Positions 1-10,660 of a stretch of DNA of 64,000 bases are shown in pieces. Source of the DNA: Paenibacillus anaericanus (GTDB taxonomy: Bacteria > Bacillota > Bacilli > Paenibacillales > Paenibacillaceae); the NCBI RefSeq assembly GCF_003994475.1, contig NZ_RZNY01000012.1:1-64000 (forward strand). Reading direction: 5' to 3'. Every line of letters begins with the position of its first letter. The first letter of the stretch is position 1. The notes beneath the pieces were generated by a model. That model had not been told where the DNA came from, did no database searches, and was given only the letters and a program-made list of their open reading frames with translations. The position numbers were made by a program, and so were the translations under genes.

Positions 1-791
1 GCTCCTGTCGATCCTGTTGCTCCGGCTGGGCCGGCGATTCCCGCTGGACCTGCATCTCCCGTTGCTCCTGTCGATCCTGTTGCTCCTGTGGATCCTGTAG
101 CTCCAGCTGGGCCGGTAATTCCCGCTGGACCTGTGTTTCCTGTCGGTCCTCCGGGTGGACCTGTGATTCCTGCTGGTCCCGTGAGTCCTGCTGGTCCCGT
201 GAGTCCTGCTGGTCCTGTGATTCCTGCTGGACCTGTGATTCCTGCTGGTCCTGTGATTCCTGCTGGTCCTGCGAGTCCCACTGCACCTGTCGTTCCGGCT
301 GGTCCTGTGATTCCCGCTGGTCCTGCGCTTCCTCTGACTCCTGCTGGACCTGCGGGTCCTGCGAGCCCTACTGGGCCTGCGCTTCCTCTCGTTCCTTCCG
401 GACCTGCCGGGCCTGCTGGGCCTGCACTTCCTCTTGCACCTACTGGACCTGCCTGGCCTGCGCTTCCTCTTGCTCCCGCTGGGCCTGCGGGTCCTGCTGG
501 GCCTGCTGGGCCTGTTACACCTCCTATACCTATATAACCTTCACCTACATAACCCGCTGGACCGGCTGGTCCTGCAGGTCCTGCGGGTCCTCCGACTCCC
601 GCTGGACCGGCTGGTCCTGCGGCACCTCCTACACCTACATAACCTTGAGGAATATTTACATGTACAATTTGCTCTCTGACGACAATTTTTCTAGAACATT
701 TCCTATTCAAATGTCTTTTTCTCTTCGTAGGGCAGACAGTAACGATTTTTTTCTTGCAGCCCTTTTTTCGATTTTCTTGTGGACAACTCAA
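1..791 (-). CDS. Collagen-like (Gly-X-Y) surface protein, N-terminal part, runs off left edge
   Basis: Reading the minus strand from a TTG at 789-791, preceded by a GGAGGTG ribosome-binding site, gives one frame open to the window edge (about 263 codons). The first ~55 residues are basic and cysteine-containing ([24 protein letters not shown], then [16 protein letters not shown]). After that come Gly-X-Y triplets such as G-P-A, G-A-T, G-S-T, interrupted by a [12 protein letters not shown] stretch. Collagen-like proteins of this kind in Bacillus and Paenibacillus are usually exosporium or cell-surface filaments, a role inferred here from family only. No signal peptide or BclA-type exosporium leader was recognised. 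The C-terminus is outside the window. The open frame on the opposite strand at 88-537 (Pro-Ala-Gly repeats) is a shadow of this repeat. Confidence 0.82.
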   Translation of the reverse strand, partial: MSCPQENRKKGCKKKIVTVCPTKRKRHLNRKCSRKIVVREQIVHVNIPQGYVGVGGAAGPAGPAGVGGPAGPAGPAGPAGYVGEGYIGIGGVTGPAGPAGPAGPAGARGSAGQAGPVGARGSAGPAGPAGPEGTRGSAGPVGLAGPAGPAGVRGSAGPAGITGPAGTTGAVGLAGPAGITGPAGITGPAGITGPAGLTGPAGLTGPAGITGPPGGPTGNTGPAGITGPAGATGSTGATGSTGATGDAGPAGIAGPAGATGSTG

Positions 792-1117
792 TTTAAACAC
801 CTCCATTTAGATTTGTTGTATATTACTCCAACTATCTATAGGGGGCATGGACATTTGTCTTGTATATACTAGATAACTATCTATTTTCACTTATAAATAG
901 GTCTTTGCACATGGTAGGTTCATCTAATTTTGATTAAAAATGTTTATATATCCAATCACAACTTTTTCAGAGAGGTCATATATTAAGAATGGACAACCCA
1001 ATAAAGCACTGCACTAAGACCCTCAAACGATTACTATCGGTGAGGGTCCTTTTTCATCCAAAGTGGAGATTCTAAACTTAGACAAACCAAAGGTAATAAA
1101 GTTTATTCTACAATACT
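792..1117. other. Intergenic region between collagen-like gene and GH127 gene
   Basis: This holds the leader of the minus-strand collagen-like gene and one hairpin (1018-1053). I see no further coding frame with a ribosome-binding site. Confidence 0.5.
1018..1053 (+). terminator. Orphan hairpin with U-tract
   Basis: GACCCTCA (1018-1025) pairs with TGAGGGTC (1041-1048) and is followed by CTTTTT on the plus strand. No plus-strand gene precedes it. On the minus strand it lies downstream of the GH127 gene but lacks a good U-tract in that direction. Confidence 0.5.
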
Positions 1118-3088
1118 CTAGATAGGTAGTGCCTCTTCAACCCAAACTGACATTTCACCCAAACCACGGTTGGCCCAGGTAAAGTAAGGAATGAACTTTA
1201 ACTGAGTACTTTCCATGATCCAGTTGGAATCACTCCGATATAAATGTTCCTGCCAGTTCTCAGCAGCCATCCACCGCTCACCATTGACATGAATAACGTT
1301 CAATCCCTCATGAATACGATCATCACGCTTCACTTCAAAAGTAGAGTTACGAGGTAACTTAAGCTGGTATAACTCCGCGCCGTTATCCGCCTCTTCCAAG
1401 CAATATACGAATGGCCCACGTTGCAGCGCGACTTTGCCGAAAGTCTGACGAACAAGGGGATGTGCTTTCATCCGTAATACAGGCATAGAGAATACCACAT
1501 TTATCTCCTCGCCTGGCTCCCATACTCGATTCAAGCGAATATAACCATCCTGATCTCCCTGCTTGAATTCATGCCATTCACCGCCGACTGTAACTTCGAC
1601 TCGGTCGCACCAATCCGGCATACGTAGAGCTAAAGTGAATCGTAACGCTTCCTCTGTACGAATACGGAAGTTAACTTCTCCATCTGAAGTATACTTCGAG
1701 TGTTGCTCCAATTTGATTAGTTTGCCGTTAACTTCTGTATTGAGTTCACTTCCAATATATAATTGAACGTACACTGTTCCATCCTGCATGGTGTACACAT
1801 AGTCACCGAGCGACGCGAGCAAACGTGCGATGTTAGGTGGACAACAAGCACAGCCGAACCAACCCTGTCGCTCTGGCTTCACATGATCGTAAATCCGGTT
1901 CTTACCGTGAGCTGCAGGATATACCTCCAGTGGATTAACATAGAAAAATTTCTTCCCGTCTTGGGACATTCCACTGACCACGGTATTATATAAAGCCCGT
2001 TCCATGACATCGGCAACTTTACTATCTGGGGAAATCCGCAACATCCGTTGTGCAAAGAAAATCAGCCCAATAGACGCGCAAGTCTCAGCATATGCTGTAT
2101 CTCCAGGTAGATCATAATCCATCGTGAACGATTCACCATGTTCCATTGAACCAATACCACCTGTGATGTACATCCGTTTATTCACGATATTACTCCACAG
2201 CTTCCTACAAGCTTCGAGCAGACCCGGATCTCCCGTCTCCGCGGCCAAATCTGCCATGGCTGTACACATATAGACCAACCGTACCGCATGACCTTCCGCT
2301 GTGTCTTGTTCACGAACAGGGAGGTGTGCCTGACTATAAGCATGATCAAACGTCATCGTAAGCTGTGGAAAGTGAGTTGTTTTACCGCGTTTCTCCCATT
2401 GATCTTCATAGAAGTCTGGCTTAGCTCCGCGTTGCTCCAGAAAATAAGAGCTCAGTCGCAAATATTTATCCTCTCCTGTGGCATGATACAATTTCATCAA
2501 TGCCAATTCGATCTCCTGATGACCATCATACCCTTGCAGTTGGCCGGGTTCGTTACCGAATACAGTATCAATATAATCAGCAAATCGACAGACAACATCG
2601 AGTAGTACTCTTTTACCCGTTGCTTGGTAATAAGCCACACCCGCTTCAATCATATGGCCCGCGCAGTAAAGTTCATGGCATTCGGCAAGATTGGTCCAGC
2701 GATTTCCCGGCTCTTTCAATGTGAAATAAGTATTTAAATATCCATCAGGCTGTTGTGCCTTGGCGATGATCTCAATCACTTCGTCTGCAATTTGCTCCAG
2801 ATCGGGATCACTTTGCGTCTCTAGCAGATAAGCGACTGCCTCCAACCATTTGGCAACATCGCTATCCTGAAACACCATCCCATAAAATTCACCCTGTGCT
2901 TCCCCAGCGGCAATCTTGAAATTGGTAATGGCATGACTAGGCTCAGCCTCCGGAACCCGATCATTCAATGCTTCCCATTGATAAGGGACAACAACCTTGC
3001 GTACCAACCTAATATATTCAGACCAGAATGGATCATGTATCAGACTCTTAGGAATAGCAAGCACTCTTTGGTTCAATTGTGTCATCAT
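1118..3088 (-). CDS. Glycoside hydrolase family 127 beta-L-arabinofuranosidase
   Basis: Full-length (656 residues) GH127 (formerly DUF1680) protein, which removes beta-L-arabinofuranose from arabino-oligosaccharides. The zinc-thiolate catalytic centre of the family is intact. ETC at residues 335-337 corresponds to Glu338/Cys340 of the Bifidobacterium enzyme HypBA1, and GCACCPPN at 412-419 supplies the Cys pair (415, 416) corresponding to Cys417/Cys418, of which the first is the nucleophile. There is no signal peptide, so it acts in the cytoplasm on imported oligosaccharides. A GAGAGGAGAG site precedes two consecutive ATGs (3088 or 3085). It lies 18 bp downstream of the GH51 gene in the same direction, forming an arabinoside-degrading operon. 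Confidence 0.9.
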   Translation of the reverse strand: MMTQLNQRVLAIPKSLIHDPFWSEYIRLVRKVVVPYQWEALNDRVPEAEPSHAITNFKIAAGEAQGEFYGMVFQDSDVAKWLEAVAYLLETQSDPDLEQIADEVIEIIAKAQQPDGYLNTYFTLKEPGNRWTNLAECHELYCAGHMIEAGVAYYQATGKRVLLDVVCRFADYIDTVFGNEPGQLQGYDGHQEIELALMKLYHATGEDKYLRLSSYFLEQRGAKPDFYEDQWEKRGKTTHFPQLTMTFDHAYSQAHLPVREQDTAEGHAVRLVYMCTAMADLAAETGDPGLLEACRKLWSNIVNKRMYITGGIGSMEHGESFTMDYDLPGDTAYAETCASIGLIFFAQRMLRISPDSKVADVMERALYNTVVSGMSQDGKKFFYVNPLEVYPAAHGKNRIYDHVKPERQGWFGCACCPPNIARLLASLGDYVYTMQDGTVYVQLYIGSELNTEVNGKLIKLEQHSKYTSDGEVNFRIRTEEALRFTLALRMPDWCDRVEVTVGGEWHEFKQGDQDGYIRLNRVWEPGEEINVVFSMPVLRMKAHPLVRQTFGKVALQRGPFVYCLEEADNGAELYQLKLPRNSTFEVKRDDRIHEGLNVIHVNGERWMAAENWQEHLYRSDSNWIMESTQLKFIPYFTWANRGLGEMSVWVEEALPI

Positions 3089-3106
3089 CTAGCTCTCCTC
3101 TCTATC

Positions 3107-4684
<1,578 letters not shown>

Positions 4685-4699
4685 TTATTTCAACATTGT

Positions 4700-4713
4700 A
4701 GTAAGCGCTTTAT
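4700..4713. promoter_or_regulatory. Possible catabolite-responsive (cre-like) element
   Basis: AGTAAGCGCTTTAT matches the Bacillus cre consensus TGWAARCGYTWNCW at 12 of 14 positions and lies just upstream of abfA. Carbon catabolite control by CcpA is an inference. Confidence 0.4.
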
Positions 4714-4716
4714 TTA

Positions 4717-4739
4717 TTATGATACATGCTATATCATAA
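4717..4739. promoter_or_regulatory. Perfect inverted repeat, candidate AraC-regulator operator
   Basis: TTATGATA (4717-4724) and TATCATAA (4732-4739) are perfect 8-bp arms separated by 7 nt, centred in the divergent abfA/AraC-regulator intergenic region. Binding by the neighbouring regulator is inferred from position. Confidence 0.5.
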
Positions 4740-4798
4740 GATTAACATCACGATATCCAACCACATTTTTAAAAATTTCAACCTTTTGGAGGTACCTG

Positions 4799-5689
4799 AT
4801 GAACTCTTCTATCCTGCATTTTATCTCCCCACCCATCCCGTATTTTCTGGACTGTGGGCGTGCAACTTTTGATATAGGTGAACGTCATATTACGCGAAAT
4901 GGAATTGGTGTGTTTGATCTCATTGTCATCACCAAAGGGGCGTTAACGATTGGAGAAAATGATCGGGAATGGGAGTTGCAGCAGGGTGAAGGATTAATCC
5001 TTAAGCCGGATGCGATCCATTATGGAGCGGCTCCATGTACTAGTGAGACTGAGATGATCTGGATCCACTTTCAGACTTTTGGAAGCTGGAAGGAATACGG
5101 GGATATGAAAGAATGCCTAGATAACCAAGCTGACTTGATTGAATCTCATAAACAAATCGCTTACTTAAACCACTGCGATGTCTGCTCTATCTTCCTCCCC
5201 AAGCACATCCGGGTTACTCAGAAGGAAATGGAGGTCTTGAATAATTTCACACACTTGGATCAAGAGCCCCAATCCATGCGAAATTGGAAAAGACAAGCCG
5301 CCTTTCAATTATTCATGCAACATCTAGATCGTGATCTAGCATCCATGTCCGATGCATCCGCCTTCCTTTTAGCTGAGAAGATTGAGCTATTTATACGTCA
5401 GAACTACGCCCGCAACATAACCAACTCGCTCCTACAGCAGGAGTTAAATTACCATCCTAATTATTTAGCTAAATGTATGCTCAAAATATATGGCATGACA
5501 CCTATCGAATATCTAACTTACTACCGGATCGAACAGGCTAAGAAATTACTCATTCAAACCTCATGGTCCGTGGCACGAATCGCTGAAGAAGTTGGCTTTA
5601 ATCATGTCTCCTATTTTTCATCCTGCTTCTCTAAGAAAGAAGGCATCTCACCTTCCAATTTTCGCATGAAATTTATTGGACCTCGCTGA
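4799..5689 (+). CDS. AraC family transcriptional regulator (arabinoside operon)
   Basis: 296 residues. The N-terminal half is a cupin-like sugar-binding domain (GQGEGLILKPDAIHYG-type segment around residues 65-85). The C-terminal ~100 residues form the two AraC helix-turn-helix motifs (LLQQELNYHPNYLAKC and VARIAEEVGFNHVSYFSSCFSKKEGISP). The start is set by GGAGG 6 nt before ATG. It is transcribed away from abfA, so it most likely controls the GH51-GH127 operon in response to an arabinose-containing sugar. It may autoregulate through the shared intergenic region, which holds a perfect inverted repeat. The specific inducer cannot be read from sequence. Confidence 0.85.
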   Translation: MNSSILHFISPPIPYFLDCGRATFDIGERHITRNGIGVFDLIVITKGALTIGENDREWELQQGEGLILKPDAIHYGAAPCTSETEMIWIHFQTFGSWKEYGDMKECLDNQADLIESHKQIAYLNHCDVCSIFLPKHIRVTQKEMEVLNNFTHLDQEPQSMRNWKRQAAFQLFMQHLDRDLASMSDASAFLLAEKIELFIRQNYARNITNSLLQQELNYHPNYLAKCMLKIYGMTPIEYLTYYRIEQAKKLLIQTSWSVARIAEEVGFNHVSYFSSCFSKKEGISPSNFRMKFIGPR

Positions 5690-5715
5690 TCTATTCACCT
5701 AAATAAGCATAAAAA

Positions 5716-5778
5716 GAAGCCCCACTCCAAAGAAGAAACCTGCTTTCTTCCTCTCTGGATGGGGCTTCCAAAATTTGT
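5716..5778 (+). terminator. Rho-independent terminator after AraC regulator
   Basis: GAAGCCCCA... pairs with ...TGGGGCTTC around a long imperfect stem, and AAAATTTGTTTT follows on the plus strand. Confidence 0.7.
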
Positions 5779-5808
5779 TTTGCCTTTGTGCAACATTTTT
5801 GTTCCAAA

Positions 5809-5830
5809 GACAAAGTTATTGTCGTATACT
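5809..5830 (+). promoter_or_regulatory. feo promoter -10 with adjacent inverted repeat
   Basis: A TATACT -10 (5825-5830) is preceded by the inverted repeat GACAA-AGTTA-TTGTC (5809-5823). No canonical Fur box is visible, and an iron-dependent repressor acting here is speculative. Confidence 0.3.
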
Positions 5831-5913
5831 AATCTTGTGGCATCACACAACAATGACAACCATAACCCATATGATAACGTAACTCGAACATAGATGAAGG
5901 AAGGTGGATCTTG

Positions 5914-6165
5914 ATGAGCAGAACAACTATCTCATTATCCGAAGCTAAACAAGGTGACATTTTGCGAATTGTCAGCATAGATGTACAGGGCGTTCTAAGA
6001 CGGAGATTGCTTGATCTCGGATTTGTTGTTGGTAATGAAGTAGAAATGCTGCGGCACAGTCCGCTTGGTGACCCAACAGCTTTCCGCGTAAGTAACACAA
6101 CGATTGCACTACGTAGAGAAGAAAGCTCGCTGATTTATGGAGAATTAATTGGAGGTGAAGAATGA
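5914..6165 (+). CDS. feoA: FeoA ferrous iron transport protein A
   Basis: 83-residue SH3-like FeoA protein, a small cytoplasmic partner of FeoB in Fe2+ uptake. The family pattern is visible: L-x-E-A-x-x-G-D near the start, RRRLLDLGF in the middle, GDPTAFRVSNTTIALRREE at the end. I chose ATG 5914 because AGGAAGGTGG lies 6 nt upstream; a TTG three bases earlier would be too close to it. The stop overlaps the start of the FeoB GTPase gene, so the genes are translationally coupled. Confidence 0.9.
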   Translation: MSRTTISLSEAKQGDILRIVSIDVQGVLRRRLLDLGFVVGNEVEMLRHSPLGDPTAFRVSNTTIALRREESSLIYGELIGGEE

Positions 6166-6896
6166 TGAAACATTATACTGTCGCCTTTGCAGGCAACCCT
6201 AATACAGGTAAAAGCACACTGTTCAACCTGCTGACTGGATTACGACAACATACAGGTAACTGGGCTGGCAAGACCGTCATTTCTGCTGAGGGTGAATTTA
6301 CTCATAACAACCGCGTTTACAAGGCGATTGATCTCCCAGGAACCTACTCGCTGTATTCTAACTCAGCCGATGAAGAAGCAGCTCGCGATTATATTATTTT
6401 CGAACAACCGGATGTAACGCTTGTGGTACTAGATGCAACTTCCTTGGAACGTAATCTCAATCTTGCTTTGCAAGTGCTGGAGATTACCGGTCGGGCCGTC
6501 GTCTGCATCAATCTAATTGATGAAGCGCGTAAGTTCGGCATCGATATTAACCTGAAGGCGATCTCGAAACGGCTCGGTGTTCCAGTTGTAGCGATATCGG
6601 CCCGGAACAAAATTGGAATTGATGCGTTACTCGATCAGGTGGAGCGTGTGGCTACTGGAGCCTTTACTTCAAAGCCTCTACAAATCACCTACAATGATGA
6701 GATTGAACAGGGAATTGCCCAGCTCGTCCCCATGATTGAAGGAGTTATTGGGTCCAAGTACCCCGCACGCTGGATTGCACTACGATTGATGGATGGTGAC
6801 GATAGCCTGTTGACCTCGCTAAAAGCCAATATGGATCCAAAATCTACATCGAACGCAAAGGAGGTTGTCGGCCATGGAGTCACCGCTTGTCACTAA
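6162..6896 (+). CDS. feoB: FeoB N-terminal GTPase domain as a separate protein
   Basis: 244 residues containing only the cytoplasmic part of FeoB. G1 is GNPNTGKST (residues 11-19), G3 is DLPG, G4 is NLID, and a G5-like SAR follows; the helical guanine-dissociation-inhibitor region comes last. The protein stops at 6894-6896, where ordinary FeoB (about 650-700 residues) continues into its membrane channel. The remainder is encoded in another frame by the next gene, whose own ribosome-binding site lies inside the end of this one. Together they equal one normal FeoB. The arrangement looks like a genuine gene split, though a single frameshift cannot be fully excluded from sequence alone. Confidence 0.85.
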   Translation: MMKHYTVAFAGNPNTGKSTLFNLLTGLRQHTGNWAGKTVISAEGEFTHNNRVYKAIDLPGTYSLYSNSADEEAARDYIIFEQPDVTLVVLDATSLERNLNLALQVLEITGRAVVCINLIDEARKFGIDINLKAISKRLGVPVVAISARNKIGIDALLDQVERVATGAFTSKPLQITYNDEIEQGIAQLVPMIEGVIGSKYPARWIALRLMDGDDSLLTSLKANMDPKSTSNAKEVVGHGVTACH

Positions 6897-8286
6897 GAAA
6901 GGAGCCGACACTCTAGATTCTTTGCTCGCAGCAGCGAAGAATTTAGCGGATGGGAGTTCCATCCGCGATGAGATTGTCAGTGGAATTTATGGCGTATCCT
7001 CTAGCATTTGCCGGGATACAGTAGCCTATCGCGATAAGAAAAAACTGAACAGCACGAATAAGTTGGATGCTATTGTTACTTCTAAAATATGGGGTTTCCC
7101 CATTATGCTCGGCATCCTCGGAATTGTGTTCTGGATTACGATTGCCGGAGCTAACTATCCTTCAAGTTGGCTCGCCTCTCTATTCGGTTTCATTGAGGGT
7201 TATCTAACTGCCGGATTTCAAGTAGTTCATGCCCCTGATTGGCTGCATGGTGTACTGGTTCTGGGACTCTACCGAGGAACCTCTTGGGTTATCAGTGTCA
7301 TGCTGCCACCGATGATGATATTCTTCCCGGTGTTTGCACTACTGGAGAATTTCGGTTATCTCCCCCGTGTCGCCTTTAATATGGACCGTCTATTCAAGAA
7401 ATCGGGCGGACACGGCAAGCAAGCATTGACTATGTCGATGGGATTCGGTTGTAACGCCGCTGCCATCCTCTCCACACGAATTATCGAATCACCTCGTGAA
7501 CGGATGTTGGCTATTCTGACTAACAATTTCGTGCCTTGTAACGGACGCTGGCCTACACTCATTCTGCTCTCCTCGTTGTTTATGGCTGGAGCCGCTACAA
7601 CAGGCGCATTACGTACACTAACAACAGCCTCCGTGCTGATGGGAATCGTACTGCTTGGGATCGTTGTCACTTTGACCGTGTCATGGGTCATGTCCAAGAC
7701 GGCACTACGTGGAGTGCCAACACACTATACCTTGGAACTTCCGCCGTTTCGTCGTCCGCATATTTGGAAGACGATTCTAGTCTCATCCAAAGAAAAATCA
7801 CTGAACGTCTTGACTCGAGCGATTGTTGTCGCTGCTCCTGCTGGAGTAATCACCTGGATGCTCGGAAATATCTTTGTCGGCGGAGACAGCATCTTGAATC
7901 ATATGGCCGCTTTCTTCGATCCATTTGGGCAATTACTCGGTATGGACGGTTTTATCATTATGGCCTTTATCCTCGGGCTACCTGCAAATGAAATCGTACT
8001 CCCGATTCTACTTATGGGCTATATGTCTTCCGGGGCCATGGTTGAAATGGATAGCTTGGGTAGCATCAAGGATATCTTCCTAGATCACGGTTGGACGTGG
8101 CTGACCGCACTCAGTATGATGTTGTTCTCCCTGCTCCACTATCCTTGTGGTACAACGCTTATCAACATTTACAAGGAAACAAAAAGCATGAAATGGGCCG
8201 TTCTCTCAGCCGTCATTCCACTTGGGATTGCCATTGGTGTGACATTTACCGTAGCTCAACTAGTTAGGTTGTTTGGGTGGGTGTAA
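6874..8286 (+). CDS. feoB: FeoB C-terminal membrane channel domain as a separate protein
   Basis: About 470 residues matching the transmembrane part of FeoB, with two gate (nucleoside-recognition-like) domains. The signature GFGCNAAAILSTRIIESPRERM and the NNFVPCNGRWP segment correspond to the conserved GFGCN and Cys-containing helix regions of FeoB. About eight hydrophobic segments are visible. The start is well defined: AAAGGAGG at 6857-6864 is followed by a 9-nt spacer and ATG 6874 (a TTG at 6865 is too close). This overlaps the end of the GTPase gene by 23 bp in a different frame. The role is Fe2+ permeation across the cytoplasmic membrane, gated by the separate GTPase. Confidence 0.87.
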   Translation: MESPLVTKKGADTLDSLLAAAKNLADGSSIRDEIVSGIYGVSSSICRDTVAYRDKKKLNSTNKLDAIVTSKIWGFPIMLGILGIVFWITIAGANYPSSWLASLFGFIEGYLTAGFQVVHAPDWLHGVLVLGLYRGTSWVISVMLPPMMIFFPVFALLENFGYLPRVAFNMDRLFKKSGGHGKQALTMSMGFGCNAAAILSTRIIESPRERMLAILTNNFVPCNGRWPTLILLSSLFMAGAATTGALRTLTTASVLMGIVLLGIVVTLTVSWVMSKTALRGVPTHYTLELPPFRRPHIWKTILVSSKEKSLNVLTRAIVVAAPAGVITWMLGNIFVGGDSILNHMAAFFDPFGQLLGMDGFIIMAFILGLPANEIVLPILLMGYMSSGAMVEMDSLGSIKDIFLDHGWTWLTALSMMLFSLLHYPCGTTLINIYKETKSMKWAVLSAVIPLGIAIGVTFTVAQLVRLFGWV

Positions 8287-8330
8287 TCGGCTGCTAAAGT
8301 GATTCGGTGCTGAACGTAGCACAACAATGC

Positions 8331-8378
8331 AAAAAGGGGTTCTACCAACATTTCAGAATGTCGGAGGAACCCCTTTTT
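8331..8378. terminator. Bidirectional terminator
   Basis: AAAAAGGGGTTC and GAACCCCTTTTT are inverted copies, with A/T runs on both sides. It can serve feo on the plus strand and the lipoprotein gene on the minus strand. Confidence 0.85.
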
Positions 8379-8411
8379 ATATTGTTTACATATCGTTTTT
8401 CTCACTTACTA

Positions 8412-9521
8412 TTAATTCGCATTTTCCCAAATTTCTTTATTCATTATTCCCAGTTCTGTTTCATTGGAAATGATAGTATAGACCCAATAATCTGTTTTTT
8501 CCGTATTTTCGTTTTGATTAGAATCATGAAGACCTATAGTCTCTTTAACATAAAATTTATACTCATCAAAATTAGAAGCACTCTGTTCCCAATTTTCTAT
8601 ATTAAATGAGTTAAGAGAATAAGTTACTCCTTGTGCATGTAGATCAGATATAAATTGCTTCTGTTCTTGATAGATTTCACTATCCTTGATCAAATACTTT
8701 TCTACTATGGAGAAATCATCATTATTAATGGCATCAGCAATAGCTTCTTCATAAGCTCGAATCAGCATCTCTGGCTCATAACTATCAGCATGAGTTGCAC
8801 CCAAGGCCAACTCACTTTCCTCATTAGAATTCATGCCAGAGTTTGGTTCAAATGAGGGGTCTGCCTCTTCCGAATAATCTTCGGTAACAGGACTATTCGT
8901 TCCAAGTTTATATTTTGAAATGTTCCAACTAACGATTTTATCATCGACTACAAAAGCTCGGAAATAATGATCATCCATTCGATATTCATAAATCTCAGCC
9001 TTCTTATCCTGATTCTCGTCAATAATCCACATATTCATAAGCTCTTCTGGACCGTATAACTTAAATTGATCCCCATATTTATTTAGTAAAAGGTCTAGAT
9101 CGTCTCCCACCTTGATCCCTTCCGAAGTAGGTTCTCCATTATCAAATTCCAAATCATACAATATGTAATCTTGATCAAAGGTGAAACTAATCCCCTCGGT
9201 CCATATTGATTTATTTCCCCAGTCCCACGTATCTGAATCCCCTGTATTTTCGATTTCGTTAATAATTTCAATATTGTTCTCCTCAAGGATTGCTCTTACT
9301 TCTTCAATATCCATTCCTAGCTGAAACAATGGAACTCTTTCTAAATCGTTCTTATTCCCTTTATTATCTGTGCTAACGGGTACTGATACACTATTGATCA
9401 CTTGACTATTAGAACGAGGTTCTTCATTGTTGTCACACCCGACAATTGTAACTAATATACATGCCAGCAAAACCATTGTTAATGAGTACCTAGTGTAAAA
9501 TAAAGCTATCCTTCTTCTCAT
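8412..9521 (-). CDS. Lipoprotein of unknown function with possible NTF2-like C-terminal domain
   Basis: 369 residues. A basic start and hydrophobic stretch lead to a lipobox ending at Cys29 (TIVGC), so it should be anchored outside the membrane. A low-complexity acidic/Asn-rich linker separates two parts. Residues ~55-200 resemble repeated beta-rich modules with LGMDIEEVRAIL and GIKVGDDLDLLLNKYG, a pattern seen in small lipoproteins that measure steep sequence periodicity but carry no known activity. Residues ~250-369 (IEKYL..SEIYQEQKQFI...YKFYVKETIGLHD) resemble the NTF2-like domain of TcaA-type envelope proteins. I cannot assign a function. TAGGTGG precedes the ATG. It lies 8 bp after the stalk-domain gene, probably one transcript. 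Confidence 0.7.
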   Translation of the reverse strand: MRRRIALFYTRYSLTMVLLACILVTIVGCDNNEEPRSNSQVINSVSVPVSTDNKGNKNDLERVPLFQLGMDIEEVRAILEENNIEIINEIENTGDSDTWDWGNKSIWTEGISFTFDQDYILYDLEFDNGEPTSEGIKVGDDLDLLLNKYGDQFKLYGPEELMNMWIIDENQDKKAEIYEYRMDDHYFRAFVVDDKIVSWNISKYKLGTNSPVTEDYSEEADPSFEPNSGMNSNEESELALGATHADSYEPEMLIRAYEEAIADAINNDDFSIVEKYLIKDSEIYQEQKQFISDLHAQGVTYSLNSFNIENWEQSASNFDEYKFYVKETIGLHDSNQNENTEKTDYWVYTIISNETELGIMNKEIWENAN

Positions 9522-9529
9522 TTTTCCAC

Positions 9530-10429
9530 CTACTTATACCAAATCTCTATATTGATCCCTGCCATATATCCAGATGCCACAACAATTCTATAAGTATCAT
9601 CTTTGAATACCTTTTCTTCCAATTCATCCTCACGATCATTCTTTTGTTTAACATAATTAATAATAGAATCTACCACTTTCCCATCGACTTTTTGACGTAA
9701 AACTTCCTCTGCGTCCTTAAACTTTTCATCGAGATTATCTCCACCAACATCACCAAGAGAGATTAATATAATAATTAGAGTTCTTGTATTCCCATCTTCC
9801 TTCTTATAACCATCATCACTTACACCTAGTCCAGATTTATACACTGAATAAAAACTAAATCCCTCAGTTGTTATCTTCTCCGTTTTACCTTCAACTGATC
9901 TAGATGCCTCCCAAGCATCCCAATCGAAATTCGGACTTCCTGGGATGATACTAGAATTTGATTCACCTGTCGAAGCCGTTACACCATCTCCCGTAGTTAT
10001 CGAAACGGTAAAGTTTTGAGAATCCCACTTCACATTAGCTCCGAGTGCTTCACTTACGAATCGAAGTGGTACGAAGGTTCTGTTCGATTTTCTTAGTGCT
10101 GCGGTATCCATTTGTTTGCTAGCTCCAGTTACGGTATATGTTTTTTTATCTATGACAAGATTAACGCTCGTCTCTTCCAATTGAATGCTTACTGTCTTTG
10201 TTTTACTTGTCCATCCTACCTTGGCTCCTAACGCTTCACTTACAAATCTCACGGGAACTTGAACTCTATTATTCTTATCTACATAGGGCTGTGCATCTGG
10301 AAATATAATTCTCTCTCCGTTAAGTTCCACTCTAAGCGATAGCTTAGCTGCCGCGGATGAGAATGTTGGTAGCATGGTCATGATTAAGATAAACACCATT
10401 AGAATAATTCCTGTCTTCTTTTGTTTCAT
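9530..10429 (-). CDS. Secreted copper-amine-oxidase N-terminal (stalk) domain protein
   Basis: 299 residues with a typical Sec signal peptide ending near TFSSAAA. Two stalk-domain repeats follow, each with the family signature VPVRFVSEALGA..V.W or VPLRFVSEALGANVKW (roughly residues 55-85 and 118-145). The C-terminal half (about residues 170-299) is not recognised. These domains are abundant in Paenibacillus envelope proteins and do not imply amine oxidase activity; no catalytic domain is present. An AAGGAGATG site precedes the ATG. The downstream lipoprotein gene follows after 8 bp, so the two may act together in the envelope. Confidence 0.85.
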   Translation of the reverse strand: MKQKKTGIILMVFILIMTMLPTFSSAAAKLSLRVELNGERIIFPDAQPYVDKNNRVQVPVRFVSEALGAKVGWTSKTKTVSIQLEETSVNLVIDKKTYTVTGASKQMDTAALRKSNRTFVPLRFVSEALGANVKWDSQNFTVSITTGDGVTASTGESNSSIIPGSPNFDWDAWEASRSVEGKTEKITTEGFSFYSVYKSGLGVSDDGYKKEDGNTRTLIIILISLGDVGGDNLDEKFKDAEEVLRQKVDGKVVDSIINYVKQKNDREDELEEKVFKDDTYRIVVASGYMAGINIEIWYK

Positions 10430-10660
10430 TATTAGTCATCTCCTTGATTTTTATTTTAATATTCAAAATATATTCACTCTCTTAATTTACATTTCAGTAG
10501 ACCATTCAGGTATATTATTCCATTAAATAATAATCCTGCCGATATTTTACCAGTATGGACCATTTTATACAATGATGTGATAGATTAAGCTTTCTAGTAA
10601 TCCATCACTAGTGTGATGAGATTATTTAATATCTGTTGCTTCATTTAAAAATCCCATAAA

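Noticed and set aside
88-537. Plus-strand open frame rich in Pro-Ala-Gly repeats
   Set aside because: It is the antisense image of the minus-strand Gly-X-Y repeats, which have a ribosome-binding site, a start and a sensible N-terminus.
6860-6900. Simple sequencing frameshift in feoB
   Set aside because: Both frames have their own stop or start, and an ideal ribosome-binding site lies at the correct distance; kept as a split gene, though only relatives can settle it.
9530-10429. Copper amine oxidase enzyme
   Set aside because: Only the N-terminal stalk domain is present; no catalytic domain or topaquinone site.
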